This document shows positions 10,035 through 16,746 of a stretch of 32,407 nucleotides of DNA, in pieces. Each line of letters opens with the position of its first letter. Position 1 is the first letter of the stretch. A program made the translations under genes and the position numbers. The notes beneath the pieces are model-generated. The model had not been told where the DNA came from and made no database searches. It saw nothing but the letters and a program-made list of their open reading frames with translations. Source of the DNA: Alphaproteobacteria bacterium (GTDB taxonomy: Bacteria; Pseudomonadota; Alphaproteobacteria; SHVZ01); NCBI GenBank assembly GCA_009694025.1, contig SHVZ01000041.1, forward strand, positions 1-32,407, in the 5' to 3' direction.

Positions 10035-11093
10035 TCAATACATGCGGGCCTTGTCGAGGACGTTGCGCATCTCTCTTATCCGGCCATCGAGGTAGCAGCG
10101 GAGGTTGTGGCAGAAGATCTCGGTGATGCGCTCGTTCTCGCGGCCGACGGTGCTGGCCGAGTGCGGGCTGATCAGCACGTTCGGCATGTCCCAGAGCGGG
10201 CTCGCCGCCGGCAGCGGCTCGACGGCCGCGACGTCCAGCGCGGCAAAGACGATCTTGCCTGAGCGGAGACCCGCGATCATGGCGGCCTCGTCGACGCACT
10301 GGCCGCGGCCGATGTTCACGAACACCACGCCTTCCTTCATCACGCCGAACGCCCGGGCGTCGATCAGGTTGTCGGTCTCCGGCGTGTGCGGGGCGACGAG
10401 GACGACGGCATCGGCCTCGGCCAGCATCGCGTGGAGCCGGCCGGGGGCGTAGACGGCGTCCACTCCCATGGCTGCGGCGCGATCTTTGCCGGCGGTGCGG
10501 ACTCCGGCCAGCACGCGCATGCCGAAGGCCTTGCCGATGGCGGCGATCCGCCCGCCGACTTGCCCCGCGCCGATCACCGCAAGGGTCTTGCCGGCGAGCT
10601 CGTCGCCACAATAGCGCTCCCAGCGACGGGCCTGCTGCTCACGCTCGAGATGATCCAGTTGCTTGACGTGAGTCAGGAGCGCCAGGAACACGAATTCGGC
10701 CAAGGGCTGGGCGTGCACGCCTCTCGCCGTGGTGACCAGGAGGGAAGCGGCGGAAGGCCCCAGCTTCTTCACCATCTGGCCGACGCCGGAGCTGGTGGTC
10801 TGCACCCATTTGAGGTTCGGGGCCAGGGGCAGGCCGGCGGCACCGTCGGCGGAGCTTGGCGGAAAATCCCACATCACCTCGGCGCGCCCGAGATGAATAC
10901 GCCACCGCGCCTCCTGTTCGGCGGTGCGGGCGAAGCCGTCCTTGCCCTTGTGATCGGCGACATAGCGGAGCGGCGGCCAGAGATCGGGCTCGGCGATCAC
11001 CTCGACACGGTCGGGCGCCACCGACCGGATGCGCGCCACGTGCTCGAGCTCCAGGGGCGTCGTAACGAAAACGGTAGTGCGTGCGCTGGACAT
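10035..11093 (-). CDS. D-2-hydroxyacid dehydrogenase family protein
   Basis: The 352-residue cytoplasmic enzyme belongs to the NAD(P)-dependent D-isomer-specific 2-hydroxyacid dehydrogenases. The Rossmann dinucleotide motif GAGQVG is at residues 175-180, and the C-terminal catalytic elements appear as Arg in 'VFVNIGRGQCVDE', Glu in 'AAVEPLP' and His in 'ISPHSAST'. The ATG at 11093 follows GAAGG at a suitable distance; an in-frame extension to 11354 crosses gene remnants on both strands and is rejected. Two bases separate its stop from the amidase start, so the two are co-transcribed. It probably reduces a 2-oxoacid or oxidises a D-hydroxyacid in the same pathway. Confidence 0.92.
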   Translation of the reverse strand: MSSARTTVFVTTPLELEHVARIRSVAPDRVEVIAEPDLWPPLRYVADHKGKDGFARTAEQEARWRIHLGRAEVMWDFPPSSADGAAGLPLAPNLKWVQTTSSGVGQMVKKLGPSAASLLVTTARGVHAQPLAEFVFLALLTHVKQLDHLEREQQARRWERYCGDELAGKTLAVIGAGQVGGRIAAIGKAFGMRVLAGVRTAGKDRAAAMGVDAVYAPGRLHAMLAEADAVVLVAPHTPETDNLIDARAFGVMKEGVVFVNIGRGQCVDEAAMIAGLRSGKIVFAALDVAAVEPLPAASPLWDMPNVLISPHSASTVGRENERITEIFCHNLRCYLDGRIREMRNVLDKARMY

Positions 11094-11193
11094 TCCTCGG
11101 CCTTCGATGGTTGCTGGGGGCTCTCGGCTCACGCGGATCCTGCACGTTGGCGGACGATCGGCCAAGGGAATCGGGAGAGGAAGGAGGAGACGG

Positions 11194-11280
11194 CTACACG
11201 TTGGAGTCCGGGAACGACGCCTTCCGCCGGGCGATGTAGTCGAGGAGGGCCTCGTCGACCGCCCGATCGAGCGGCAGGCA
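11194..11280 (-). pseudogene. C-terminal remnant resembling a trimethylamine methyltransferase (MttB-like) gene
   Basis: Read on the minus strand this stretch gives 'LPLDRAVDEALLDYIARRK' followed by 'ASFPDSNV' and a TAG stop at 11194-11196. That ending resembles the C-terminus of MttB-superfamily corrinoid methyltransferases, recognised from memory. Nothing of the rest of such a gene, normally about 500 codons, lies upstream; at about 11270-11285 the sequence switches to a plus-strand remnant of another gene. The fragment points in the same direction as the dehydrogenase and amidase genes and may once have headed that operon. The 5' limit is approximate. Confidence 0.5.
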
Positions 11281-11600
11281 TCCCGATCATGGTCCAGGAT
11301 GCGCCCCTGAGCGGCGTCGCCCTGTCGGTGCCGCTGCTCGCGAGGCTGGCGCACGAGGTGCCCCTGGTCGGCTACTTCAAGATCGAGGCGCCGGGGAGGG
11401 CGGCAAAGCTGCGGGGCCTGATCGAGGCCGGCGGCAAGGCCATCGTCGGGCCGTTCGACGGCGAGGAGTCGATCACGCTGATGGCCGATCTCGATGCCGG
11501 CGCGACCGGGACTATGCCGAGCGCCCTGCTACCGGAGCTGATCAAGCCGGTGCTGCAGCACTACCGAGGCGGCCGGCGAAAGGACGCGGCCACCGCCTAG
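11279..11600 (+). pseudogene. C-terminal remnant of a dihydrodipicolinate synthase/NAL-family gene
   Basis: The plus strand encodes 'IPIMVQDAPLSGVALSVPLL', then 'YFKIEAPGRAAKLRGLI' and 'GATGTMPSALLPELIKPVL', ending at TAG 11598-11600. These match the middle and C-terminal part of the DapA/N-acetylneuraminate lyase family of TIM-barrel aldolases, including the Schiff-base lysine region 'KIEAPG'. About the first 110 residues, with the glycine-rich pyruvate-binding segment, are missing. The break coincides with the end of the MttB-like remnant, so a deletion or inversion joined the two. No plausible ribosome site is seen at the truncated start, so it is probably inactive. Confidence 0.7.
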
Positions 11601-11603
11601 TAG

Positions 11604-11828
11604 CTAAGGGATGGAGCGGGGCTCGGCGGATGCGTCCGGGATCGCCCAGGCGGCGAGGCGATGGGCGATCGCGCCGAGGACGAACCACGTGATCAGGAAG
11701 GCACCGGTTTCCAGGAGGAAGCTGTGAAATTTGTAGAAGACCTCCGCGATGACCAGCGCGAGAACCATGCTGACGGGCTCGCTGAGGTAGACGTGACGCG
11801 AACGCAGCGCCTTCAGAAGCGTGAACAT
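11604..11828 (-). CDS. Small membrane protein of unknown function
   Basis: The 74-residue product has two hydrophobic stretches, 'VSMVLALVIAEVFYKF' and 'TGAFLITWFVLGAIAHRLAA', so it is probably a two-helix inner-membrane protein. An ATG at 11828 is preceded by a purine-rich GGGGGAAG six bases away, which supports this start over the longer frame extending to 12155. The stop lies three bases from the end of the plus-strand aldolase remnant. I do not recognise a family. Confidence 0.6.
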   Translation of the reverse strand: MFTLLKALRSRHVYLSEPVSMVLALVIAEVFYKFHSFLLETGAFLITWFVLGAIAHRLAAWAIPDASAEPRSIP

Positions 11829-12139
11829 TTCGGACTTCCCCCGAATTGAGATGGCCGATCGATATGAGGCCGGCCGTGGTGGCCGCAGTGCCGAAGTCGG
11901 GTATAGCGTCTTCGCGGACCTGACGCTACCGTTCGGTGGTGGCGGCGAACCCGGGGGCCGGCCCGTGGTTTTCGGGGTGTTTCGTCGGACCCCACCGCCA
12001 TTGGCGCGGAGGGGCGGCCTCGCATGATCATGTGATGCGCGGCCGATTTCGTAGGCCGAAACGATCGAACGGGCGGCGGACATCTCGCGCCCGCCGTGGC
12101 GGTCGCCCCAACGTCGCCAGCGCACCGAGAGAGCCACCA
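11829..12139. other. Divergent 311-base region without a supported gene
   Basis: This stretch lies between a minus-strand small membrane protein gene and a plus-strand NTF2-like gene. Longer frames on both strands cross it but show no ribosome site or family resemblance. It contains a 10-base palindrome CATGATCATG at 12023-12032. Promoters for both flanking genes should lie here; I cannot assign them. Confidence 0.4.
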
Positions 12140-12598
12140 ATGCGACTGATTTCAACGCCGACCGCCGATGACATCGAAGGCGTCCGCCGGTGGTTCGAGC
12201 GGCTATCCGACTGTGTCCGGACGGTCGACTACGAGGCGGCCTATCCGCTCTTTGCCGATGATCTGGTCGCTTTCGGAACGTTCAGCGACTTCCTCTCGGA
12301 ACGATCCGCGGTCGCCCAGGAGCAGTGGCGGAACGTCTGGCCGACGATCCGCGGCTTCCGCTGGCGGCGGGAGGGGATCCGCGCCGTCGTCTCGCCGGAT
12401 CGCCTCAGCGCGGTCGGCCTCGCTGTCTTCGACTCCGACGGTTTCACCGAGGATGGGACGCGGTTCGATCGCCCTGGGCGGGCGACCGTGGCGTTCGCGC
12501 GGAAAGCCGTTGGGGACGATTGGGTGGCCCTCCATACCCACATGTCGCTGTTCCGCGGCACACCCAGCCGATCCTTCGGCAGGTTCTCCGGCCCGTAG
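12140..12598 (+). CDS. SnoaL-like/nuclear transport factor 2 (NTF2) fold protein
   Basis: The 152-residue protein looks like a single SnoaL-like/NTF2-fold domain. An opening helix ('VRRWFERLSDCVRTVDYEAA') leads to 'LFADDLVAFGTF', and the closing strand is 'DDWVALHTHMSLFRG', where this family usually has a W-x(3)-H-x-H-x-S signature. Members include small isomerases, cyclases and many proteins of unknown role, so no reaction can be assigned. The ATG at 12140 has only a weak GAGAGA upstream; a longer frame from 11936 is not supported. The Fnr-type box that follows it (12626) belongs to the next gene. Confidence 0.8.
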   Translation: MRLISTPTADDIEGVRRWFERLSDCVRTVDYEAAYPLFADDLVAFGTFSDFLSERSAVAQEQWRNVWPTIRGFRWRREGIRAVVSPDRLSAVGLAVFDSDGFTEDGTRFDRPGRATVAFARKAVGDDWVALHTHMSLFRGTPSRSFGRFSGP

Positions 12599-12625
12599 GT
12601 CGAGCGCCCGGGTGCCGGCTCCCGT

Positions 12626-12639
12626 TTGACCTGTGTCAA
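12626..12639. promoter_or_regulatory. Fnr/FixK-type box (TTGACCTGTGTCAA)
   Basis: The site is a perfect inverted repeat TTGAC-N4-GTCAA matching the TTGAY-N4-RTCAA target of the Fnr/FixK/Dnr branch of Crp-family regulators. Its centre is about 57 bases before the ATG at 12690, which suits a class II activator site with a transcription start near 12674. It predicts oxygen- or NO-responsive control of the coupled gene pair that follows. Confidence 0.7.
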
Positions 12640-12689
12640 TGCCGGTCGGGCCGGCTAGGCGAAAATTGTGGTGTGTCGAGGAGCCGCCC

Positions 12690-12992
12690 ATGCTGACCAG
12701 AGAAGACTGCCTCGCCCTCTGCGATGTCGAGGAGGACGTGGTCGATGCCATCGCCGAGCACGAGCATATTCCGACGATCGTCGCGACGGAGCTTGGCCAC
12801 TACCTTGTCCACAGTCCGGATGGCGAGCTTCGCATTCGCCGCATCATCCTGGATGACATCGATGCGGCAATCGCGGCCTGCGACCTCAAGCGGGCCACAC
12901 GTCTCAAGCTCGCTCTTCGGCATTTCGCCGAGAACCATCCGATTCCTGGCTGGACGGACCGGCCGGGTAGACCTCTGGGAGTACATCCGTGA
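12690..12992 (+). CDS. Conserved-looking hypothetical protein, 100 residues, first of a coupled pair
   Basis: I do not recognise a family. The protein is soluble and acidic at its N-terminus ('CDVEEDVVDAIAEHEHIPTI') with a basic C-terminal half, and has no signal peptide or membrane segment. Two cysteines near the start (in 'REDCLALCDVEED') and one later in 'AACDLKRATR' could matter for redox or metal sensing, but this is speculation. GAGGAG lies seven bases before the ATG at 12690. The stop overlaps the GTG of the next gene in a GTGA, so the two are translationally coupled and probably act together. An Fnr-type box stands directly upstream. Confidence 0.75.
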   Translation: MLTREDCLALCDVEEDVVDAIAEHEHIPTIVATELGHYLVHSPDGELRIRRIILDDIDAAIAACDLKRATRLKLALRHFAENHPIPGWTDRPGRPLGVHP

Positions 12993-13351
12993 GCCTACGA
13001 ACCATTCGTCTCGAGCTTGCCCGCAGCAAGGAATTTCCTGAAGGAAGCGCCGGACACGGCTATGTCCTGAAGGCGCCGCTGACGCCCGACGGGCACCTCG
13101 ATGCCGGGACCTGGAGAAAGCACAAGGAGCTGTGTACGGTCGTCCGCTTCTCGGCCGATCAGGACGATGAGCGCGGCACGCTCATCCACACGGCCGGGCG
13201 TCGCTGGGCCTTCTCGTATGTCCCGCGAGACGATTCCGACGACGAGCCGATCTTTCGGCTCGACAACCATATCTTCCGGCCGGGCGAGTACGTCTCGATC
13301 ACCGAGCATGACGGCGTCGAGCGAACCTTCCGGGTGGCGACGGTCACGTGA
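12989..13351 (+). CDS. Hypothetical protein, 120 residues, second of a coupled pair
   Basis: The soluble product starts at a GTG overlapping the preceding stop by four bases. It alternates short beta-type segments ('YVLKAPLTPDGHLD', 'RRWAFSYVPRDDSDDEPIF', 'EYVSITEHDGVERTFRVATV') and looks like a small beta-barrel domain. I do not recognise a family and assign no function. It lies downstream of an Fnr-type box and ends against the convergent Fnr-type remnant, overlapping its 3' end by about eight bases. The context suggests a role in low-oxygen physiology. Confidence 0.75.
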   Translation: MSLRTIRLELARSKEFPEGSAGHGYVLKAPLTPDGHLDAGTWRKHKELCTVVRFSADQDDERGTLIHTAGRRWAFSYVPRDDSDDEPIFRLDNHIFRPGEYVSITEHDGVERTFRVATVT

Positions 13352-13854
13352 CGCCGGCGAGTTCCTGCAGATCGTCGGGGCCGGCAAGGTCGACGCGGTT
13401 GCCGTCCAGCAGCCGGATCATGCCCTGGCGTCTGAGCTGCGTGAAACTGCGGCTGACCGTCTCGACGGTCAGTCCGAGATAGTCGGCGATATCCCATCGG
13501 CTCATCGGCAGGTCGACAGGATTGCCGGAGCGGCCGTCGCGCCGGGCCGCGTTGGCGAGAAGCAGAAGAAATGACGCAAGGCGTTCTTTAGCGGTCTTGC
13601 GTCCCAGCAGGAGCATCTGATCCTGGGCTGCCGCCAGCTCATGGGAGACCATGCCGAGCAGCCGGCGCTCGAGCGTCGGCATCTCTTCGAGCAGCCGCTC
13701 GAGTTTCTCGCGCGGGAACCGGCAGAGCGCGGGCGAAGTCGGTCCAGCGAGGAAGACTCGTATCCGGGAGGGTGGCGCGTACCAGGGGGAACGCCTGGGC
13801 GATCTGTTCGCGTTCCAGGGCGCGCAGGACAAGAGGCGCAACCATGCCGACCAT
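13344..13854 (-). pseudogene. Truncated Fnr/FixK-type regulator fused out of frame to a foreign 5' end
   Basis: The 3' part (13344 to about 13740) encodes the last third of a Crp/Fnr-family regulator: 'ALCRFPREKLERLLEEMP', the dimer helix 'QDQMLLLGRKTAKERLASFL', and the helix-turn-helix 'MSRWDIADYLGLTVETVSRS'. About 110 residues that should form the N-terminal sensor beta-roll, including iron-sulfur cysteines if it was an Fnr, are absent. Upstream, in another frame, the ATG at 13854 opens 'VAPLVLRALEREQIAQAFPL', which is not Crp-like and recalls the start of small acetyltransferase-like proteins. The junction near 13725-13740 looks like a deletion. A TTG at 13841 is the only start in the regulator frame, so production of a free DNA-binding domain is possible but unlikely. 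Confidence 0.75.
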
Positions 13855-13880
13855 TTAGACCAAGGGCTGCCCCGCTGGCA

Positions 13881-13894
13881 TTGATACAGATCAA
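13881..13894. promoter_or_regulatory. Fnr/FixK-type box (TTGATACAGATCAA)
   Basis: This is the canonical TTGAT-N4-ATCAA Fnr target, a perfect inverted repeat. It lies between the truncated regulator and hemN, about 55 bases before the GTG of a 40-codon reading frame and 190 before hemN. Fnr-type control of hemN is common because HemN is the oxygen-independent enzyme. Confidence 0.8.
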
Positions 13895-13946
13895 GGAGGG
13901 GTCACGGCAACCGTGGTGCCTTTTGGCCTCATAAGGAGGAGCCACG

Positions 13947-14069
13947 GTGACTGTCGAGAGAGTTCTTGCCGTAGTGTCGGAAATGGCCGGCGCCGAGGCG
14001 TGCGGTGGCGACGTGGCGCGGCAGCCTCGAGGCCGCCTGCGCGGCTCACGATACGCAGCCGCTGCTTGA
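13947..14069 (+). CDS. Possible 40-residue leader or small protein upstream of hemN
   Basis: A GTG at 13947 is preceded by a strong AAGGAGGAG ribosome site, and the frame runs 40 codons to TGA at 14067-14069, eight bases before hemN. It begins 'VTVERVLAVVSEMAGAEACG'; the rest is Arg- and Ala-rich. In the next frame the same DNA reads 'GSLEAACAAHDTQPLLEKR', which looks more protein-like, so this may be a frameshifted remnant of a small gene rather than a functional leader. I recognise no family. Confidence 0.4.
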   Translation: MTVERVLAVVSEMAGAEACGGDVARQPRGRLRGSRYAAAA

Positions 14070-14077
14070 GAAGCGGA

Positions 14078-15430
14078 ATGGACCGCCGCGACCTCATCAG
14101 CCGCTACGACCGTCGGGTGCCGCGCTATACGAGCTATCCGACGGCCCTCCAGTTCCATCCCATCGCCGGAGACGGCTGGTATCGGGACTGGCTGGGCGGG
14201 ATCCCGCAGGACATGGAGGTTTCGCTCTACCTCCACGTCCCGTTCTGCCGTGCGATGTGCTGGTACTGCGGCTGCCACACGCGGGTGGCCAAGGACGAGC
14301 AGCCGGTCCAGAGCTACGTGGCGGCGCTCCGACGCGAGATCGCCCTCGTTGCGGGGGCGATCGGGCGACGTCTGGCGGTTTGCCGCGTGCATTGGGGCGG
14401 CGGAACGCCGACACTTCTCTCGCCGGCTACCTTTGCCGCGATTTTCGAGGATCTATCGAGACATTTCGATATCTCGACCACCGTCGAGCACGCGGTCGAG
14501 GCGGATCCGCGCACGCTGACGGACGGGTTGGCCGACGCGCTGGCGGCGGCCGGCGTGACGCGGGTGAGTCTTGGCGTCCAGACATTGTCGGACGCGGTGC
14601 AGCGGCGTATCAACCGCCTCCAGCCCTTCGATCAGGTCGCCGCGGCGGTTGGGCGTCTGAGGCGCGTCGGGATCGGGAACCTGAATTTCGATCTGATGTA
14701 CGGACTTCCGGGGCAGGCGACCGGCGACGTCGTGGCGACGGCGGAGGCCGTCGCCGGGTTGTCGCCGTCGCGGTTGGCGCTGTTCGGCTACGCCCATGTC
14801 CCCTGGATGAAGCCGCACCAGAAGCGGATCGAGGAGAGCGAGCTGCCGGATGCGGGCGGGCGGTTCGAGCAGCTCCTCGCCGGGGCGGAGGCGCTCGAGC
14901 GATCCGGGTATCATCGCATCGGGCTCGACCATTTTGCCCGACCGAGCGACTCCCTGGCCCGCGCCGCGGCGGAAGGGCGGCTGCGGCGCAACTTCCAAGG
15001 CTATACCGATGACCCGTCTCCGGTCCTGATCGGCCTCGGCGCCTCCGCCATCGGCCAGATGCCGGACGGTTATGCGCAGAACGTCGTGGCGATCCCTGAT
15101 TGGGAGCGCGAGGTGTTCGCCGGCAGGCTGCCGGTAGCGAAGATGCGGGGTCTTTCCCCGGAGGACGCCTTGCGCGGAGAGGTGATCGAACGGCTGATGT
15201 GCGGGCTTGTGGTGGACCTGGTGCCGTTGTTGGACGCCCACGGCTACCCTCCAACCTTTCTCGACGACTCCCTCCGGATCCTCGAGGAGGCGGCTGGCGA
15301 CGGCTTGGTCGAGGTCGACGGCCGCCGGATCAGGGTGACGGAGACGGGCTGGCCGTTCCTCCGCTCGATCGCGGCCGCCTTCGATGCCTACTTGGCTCCG
15401 GCCGAATCCCGTCACGCGCGGGCGGTTTAG
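14078..15430 (+). CDS. hemN: Oxygen-independent coproporphyrinogen III oxidase
   Basis: The 450-residue radical SAM enzyme decarboxylates two propionates of coproporphyrinogen III in anaerobic haem synthesis. The cluster-binding CX3CX2C motif is at Cys57, Cys61 and Cys64 in 'HVPFCRAMCWYCGCHT', with the extra Cys66 usual for HemN. 'HWGGGTPTLLSP', 'EADPRTLTD', 'SLGVQTLSDAVQRRINRLQP' and 'NFDLMYGLPGQ' follow in the expected order, and the length is that of true HemN rather than shorter HemW-like proteins. The ATG at 14078 follows GAGAAG. It stands downstream of an Fnr-type box. It is the only intact member of what looks like a decayed microaerobic gene group. Confidence 0.95.
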   Translation: MDRRDLISRYDRRVPRYTSYPTALQFHPIAGDGWYRDWLGGIPQDMEVSLYLHVPFCRAMCWYCGCHTRVAKDEQPVQSYVAALRREIALVAGAIGRRLAVCRVHWGGGTPTLLSPATFAAIFEDLSRHFDISTTVEHAVEADPRTLTDGLADALAAAGVTRVSLGVQTLSDAVQRRINRLQPFDQVAAAVGRLRRVGIGNLNFDLMYGLPGQATGDVVATAEAVAGLSPSRLALFGYAHVPWMKPHQKRIEESELPDAGGRFEQLLAGAEALERSGYHRIGLDHFARPSDSLARAAAEGRLRRNFQGYTDDPSPVLIGLGASAIGQMPDGYAQNVVAIPDWEREVFAGRLPVAKMRGLSPEDALRGEVIERLMCGLVVDLVPLLDAHGYPPTFLDDSLRILEEAAGDGLVEVDGRRIRVTETGWPFLRSIAAAFDAYLAPAESRHARAV

Positions 15431-15579
15431 GTGTCGACCGCTTCGCCGGGCGCGCGGGACGGCCTGCAGACGTCGCTTCTCTCGCCTATCGGCTTGGACG
15501 GTTCACGACCTACGTCGCGCTTGGTGCGATGGTCGGCGGATTCGGTAGGGCCGCCGCCGCAGCGCTCTACCGAACCTAG
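15431..15579 (+). pseudogene. Remnant resembling a SafE/TauE-type membrane exporter
   Basis: Directly after hemN the plus strand encodes 'LAYRLGRFTTYVALGAMVGG' followed by 'FGRAAAAALYRT' and a TAG at 15577-15579. The Y-x-LGR-x3-Y-x3-GA pattern recalls the second conserved segment of the sulfite exporter TauE/SafE family (COG2836), which often neighbours hemN and the cytochrome cbb3 maturation genes. The N-terminal Cys-x2-MCGG region and everything after the first helix pair are missing. The TAG shares its CTAG with the stop of the convergent minus-strand gene. The resemblance is from memory and short. Confidence 0.45.
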
Positions 15580-15932
15580 TTGGCCGAGCGAAGGCTCGGA
15601 CGTGTGCCTTCCGAGTAGGCAATCAGACGGAACGGCTTGACCGACCCGTCGACATCCGACCTGCGGGGCAGGGGCGCCTGATAGCTGTCGCTGCCGTCGG
15701 ACGCGCCGTACCACCAGCTTCCGATAGTTCCGCCGACCACGGCACCGAGCGTGGTGGTCGTCAGCTGCGACAGCGGAAAGTAGTAGTACACCAGCGCTCC
15801 GCCGACGACCGCGCCGCCCAACGTCGCCAGCACGACGGCGCCATCGCTGGACGTCTTTTGCTGCGCCATCGAAGGGGCGGACATCAGCGTGATCGCCGCA
15901 ACCAGTGCGATGACTGAAGATAGCTTGCGCAT
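15576..15932 (-). CDS. Exported glycine-zipper protein
   Basis: The 118-residue product has a Sec signal peptide ending at about Ala23 ('SAPSMAQQ'). Two glycine-zipper hydrophobic segments follow, 'LATLGGAVVGGALVYYYF' and 'LGAVVGGTIGSWWYG', separated by a Thr-rich turn, and then a hydrophilic tail of about 45 residues. Such proteins usually insert in or coat membranes, but I cannot assign a role. The ATG is at 15932. The stop abuts the exporter remnant on the other strand. It resembles in design the genes at 16047, 30279 and 31140. Confidence 0.75.
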   Translation of the reverse strand: MRKLSSVIALVAAITLMSAPSMAQQKTSSDGAVVLATLGGAVVGGALVYYYFPLSQLTTTTLGAVVGGTIGSWWYGASDGSDSYQAPLPRRSDVDGSVKPFRLIAYSEGTRPSLRSAN

Positions 15933-16046
15933 TTGGGGACCCCCGTTAGGCCGAAGAAAGCTGACGAAATCGGAAAATCGCCCTCTATCCTACTCCTTCG
16001 CCTTCGACTTACAATAGACAAAGAGGCAGACGGTCTAAACCCAAGT

Positions 16047-16514
16047 TCATCTCGACAATGCCGAGTGTACGGGGCGAGAAGTGGCCCCGGGAAGCGACGT
16101 ATGAAGGTGCTCTTCGCTCGATCCCGGGAAGTAATACAGATACAGCGGCGTCAGCGCCTGGCCGATGGAGCAGAACGAGGCGAAGACGACGCCGATCAGG
16201 CCGGTGAAAAGGACCACTGGATTGGCGGGAATTGCTTCGCCTCCGGCGATGACGTTCACCAGGTTTTGACCACCGGCCGCAAGGGCGAGGGCCGCGCCGA
16301 TAGCGCCGCCGATGAGGCACCCGGCGCTTCGGCCGACCGTTTCATCGCGGGCGCCCTCGGGAAAGCCGGGCCCATAGGACTTGACGAGAACGGCTTGCCG
16401 TTCGGCGGCCGGGGCGCTGGCCATCCGGATCGACGGCCGCTGCTCCTGGGCGAGGCTGGGCCGGCACATCGTCAGCAGTAGGACGGCCAGCACGGCTCCG
16501 GCATGAAATTTCAT
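16047..16514 (-). CDS. Exported protein with glycine-zipper and membrane segments
   Basis: The 155-residue product begins with a Sec signal peptide ('AVLAVLLLTMCRPSLAQ'). A polar stretch is followed by the glycine-zipper segment 'SAGCLIGGAIGAALALAAGG' and a longer hydrophobic region 'NPVVLFTGLIGVVFASFCSI', leading to 'LYLYYFPG' and a Ser-rich tail. It may be a periplasm-facing inner-membrane protein. GAGAAGCGG stands directly before the ATG at 16514. The gene at 15932 follows after 114 bases on the same strand and has the same general architecture. I recognise no family. Confidence 0.7.
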   Translation of the reverse strand: MKFHAGAVLAVLLLTMCRPSLAQEQRPSIRMASAPAAERQAVLVKSYGPGFPEGARDETVGRSAGCLIGGAIGAALALAAGGQNLVNVIAGGEAIPANPVVLFTGLIGVVFASFCSIGQALTPLYLYYFPGSSEEHLHTSLPGATSRPVHSALSR

Positions 16515-16746
16515 CCGCTTCTCGTCTTTGCCGGGCGCCGGCCTTTGTCTGGACCCCTTCGCCCTCTGGACCTTGTAGCAAAGCTGGCCGGGACTAATCC
16601 AGTCCTTGGTGAACTGGCGCCGCCGGCGGGTTGGCGGGACGTTGTCGCCGCACCCTCGGACGGAGGCACGGGACTTTCCGGATTGGGCTATTGTGCCGTC
16701 GGTTGGCGATGTTGCTGGTTGCCGCCCGGCCGACAGAAGGGAACGC
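16515..16746. other. Divergent intergenic region, 232 bases
   Basis: It separates the minus-strand exported protein from the plus-strand 436-residue membrane protein. A purine-rich AGAAGGGA just before 16747 is the ribosome site of the latter. I see no clear operator or terminator. Confidence 0.4.

Noticed and set aside
11936..12139. N-terminal extension of the NTF2-like protein
   Set aside because: The extension is Arg/Gly/His-rich with no ribosome site and no family resemblance; the ATG at 12140 begins the domain.
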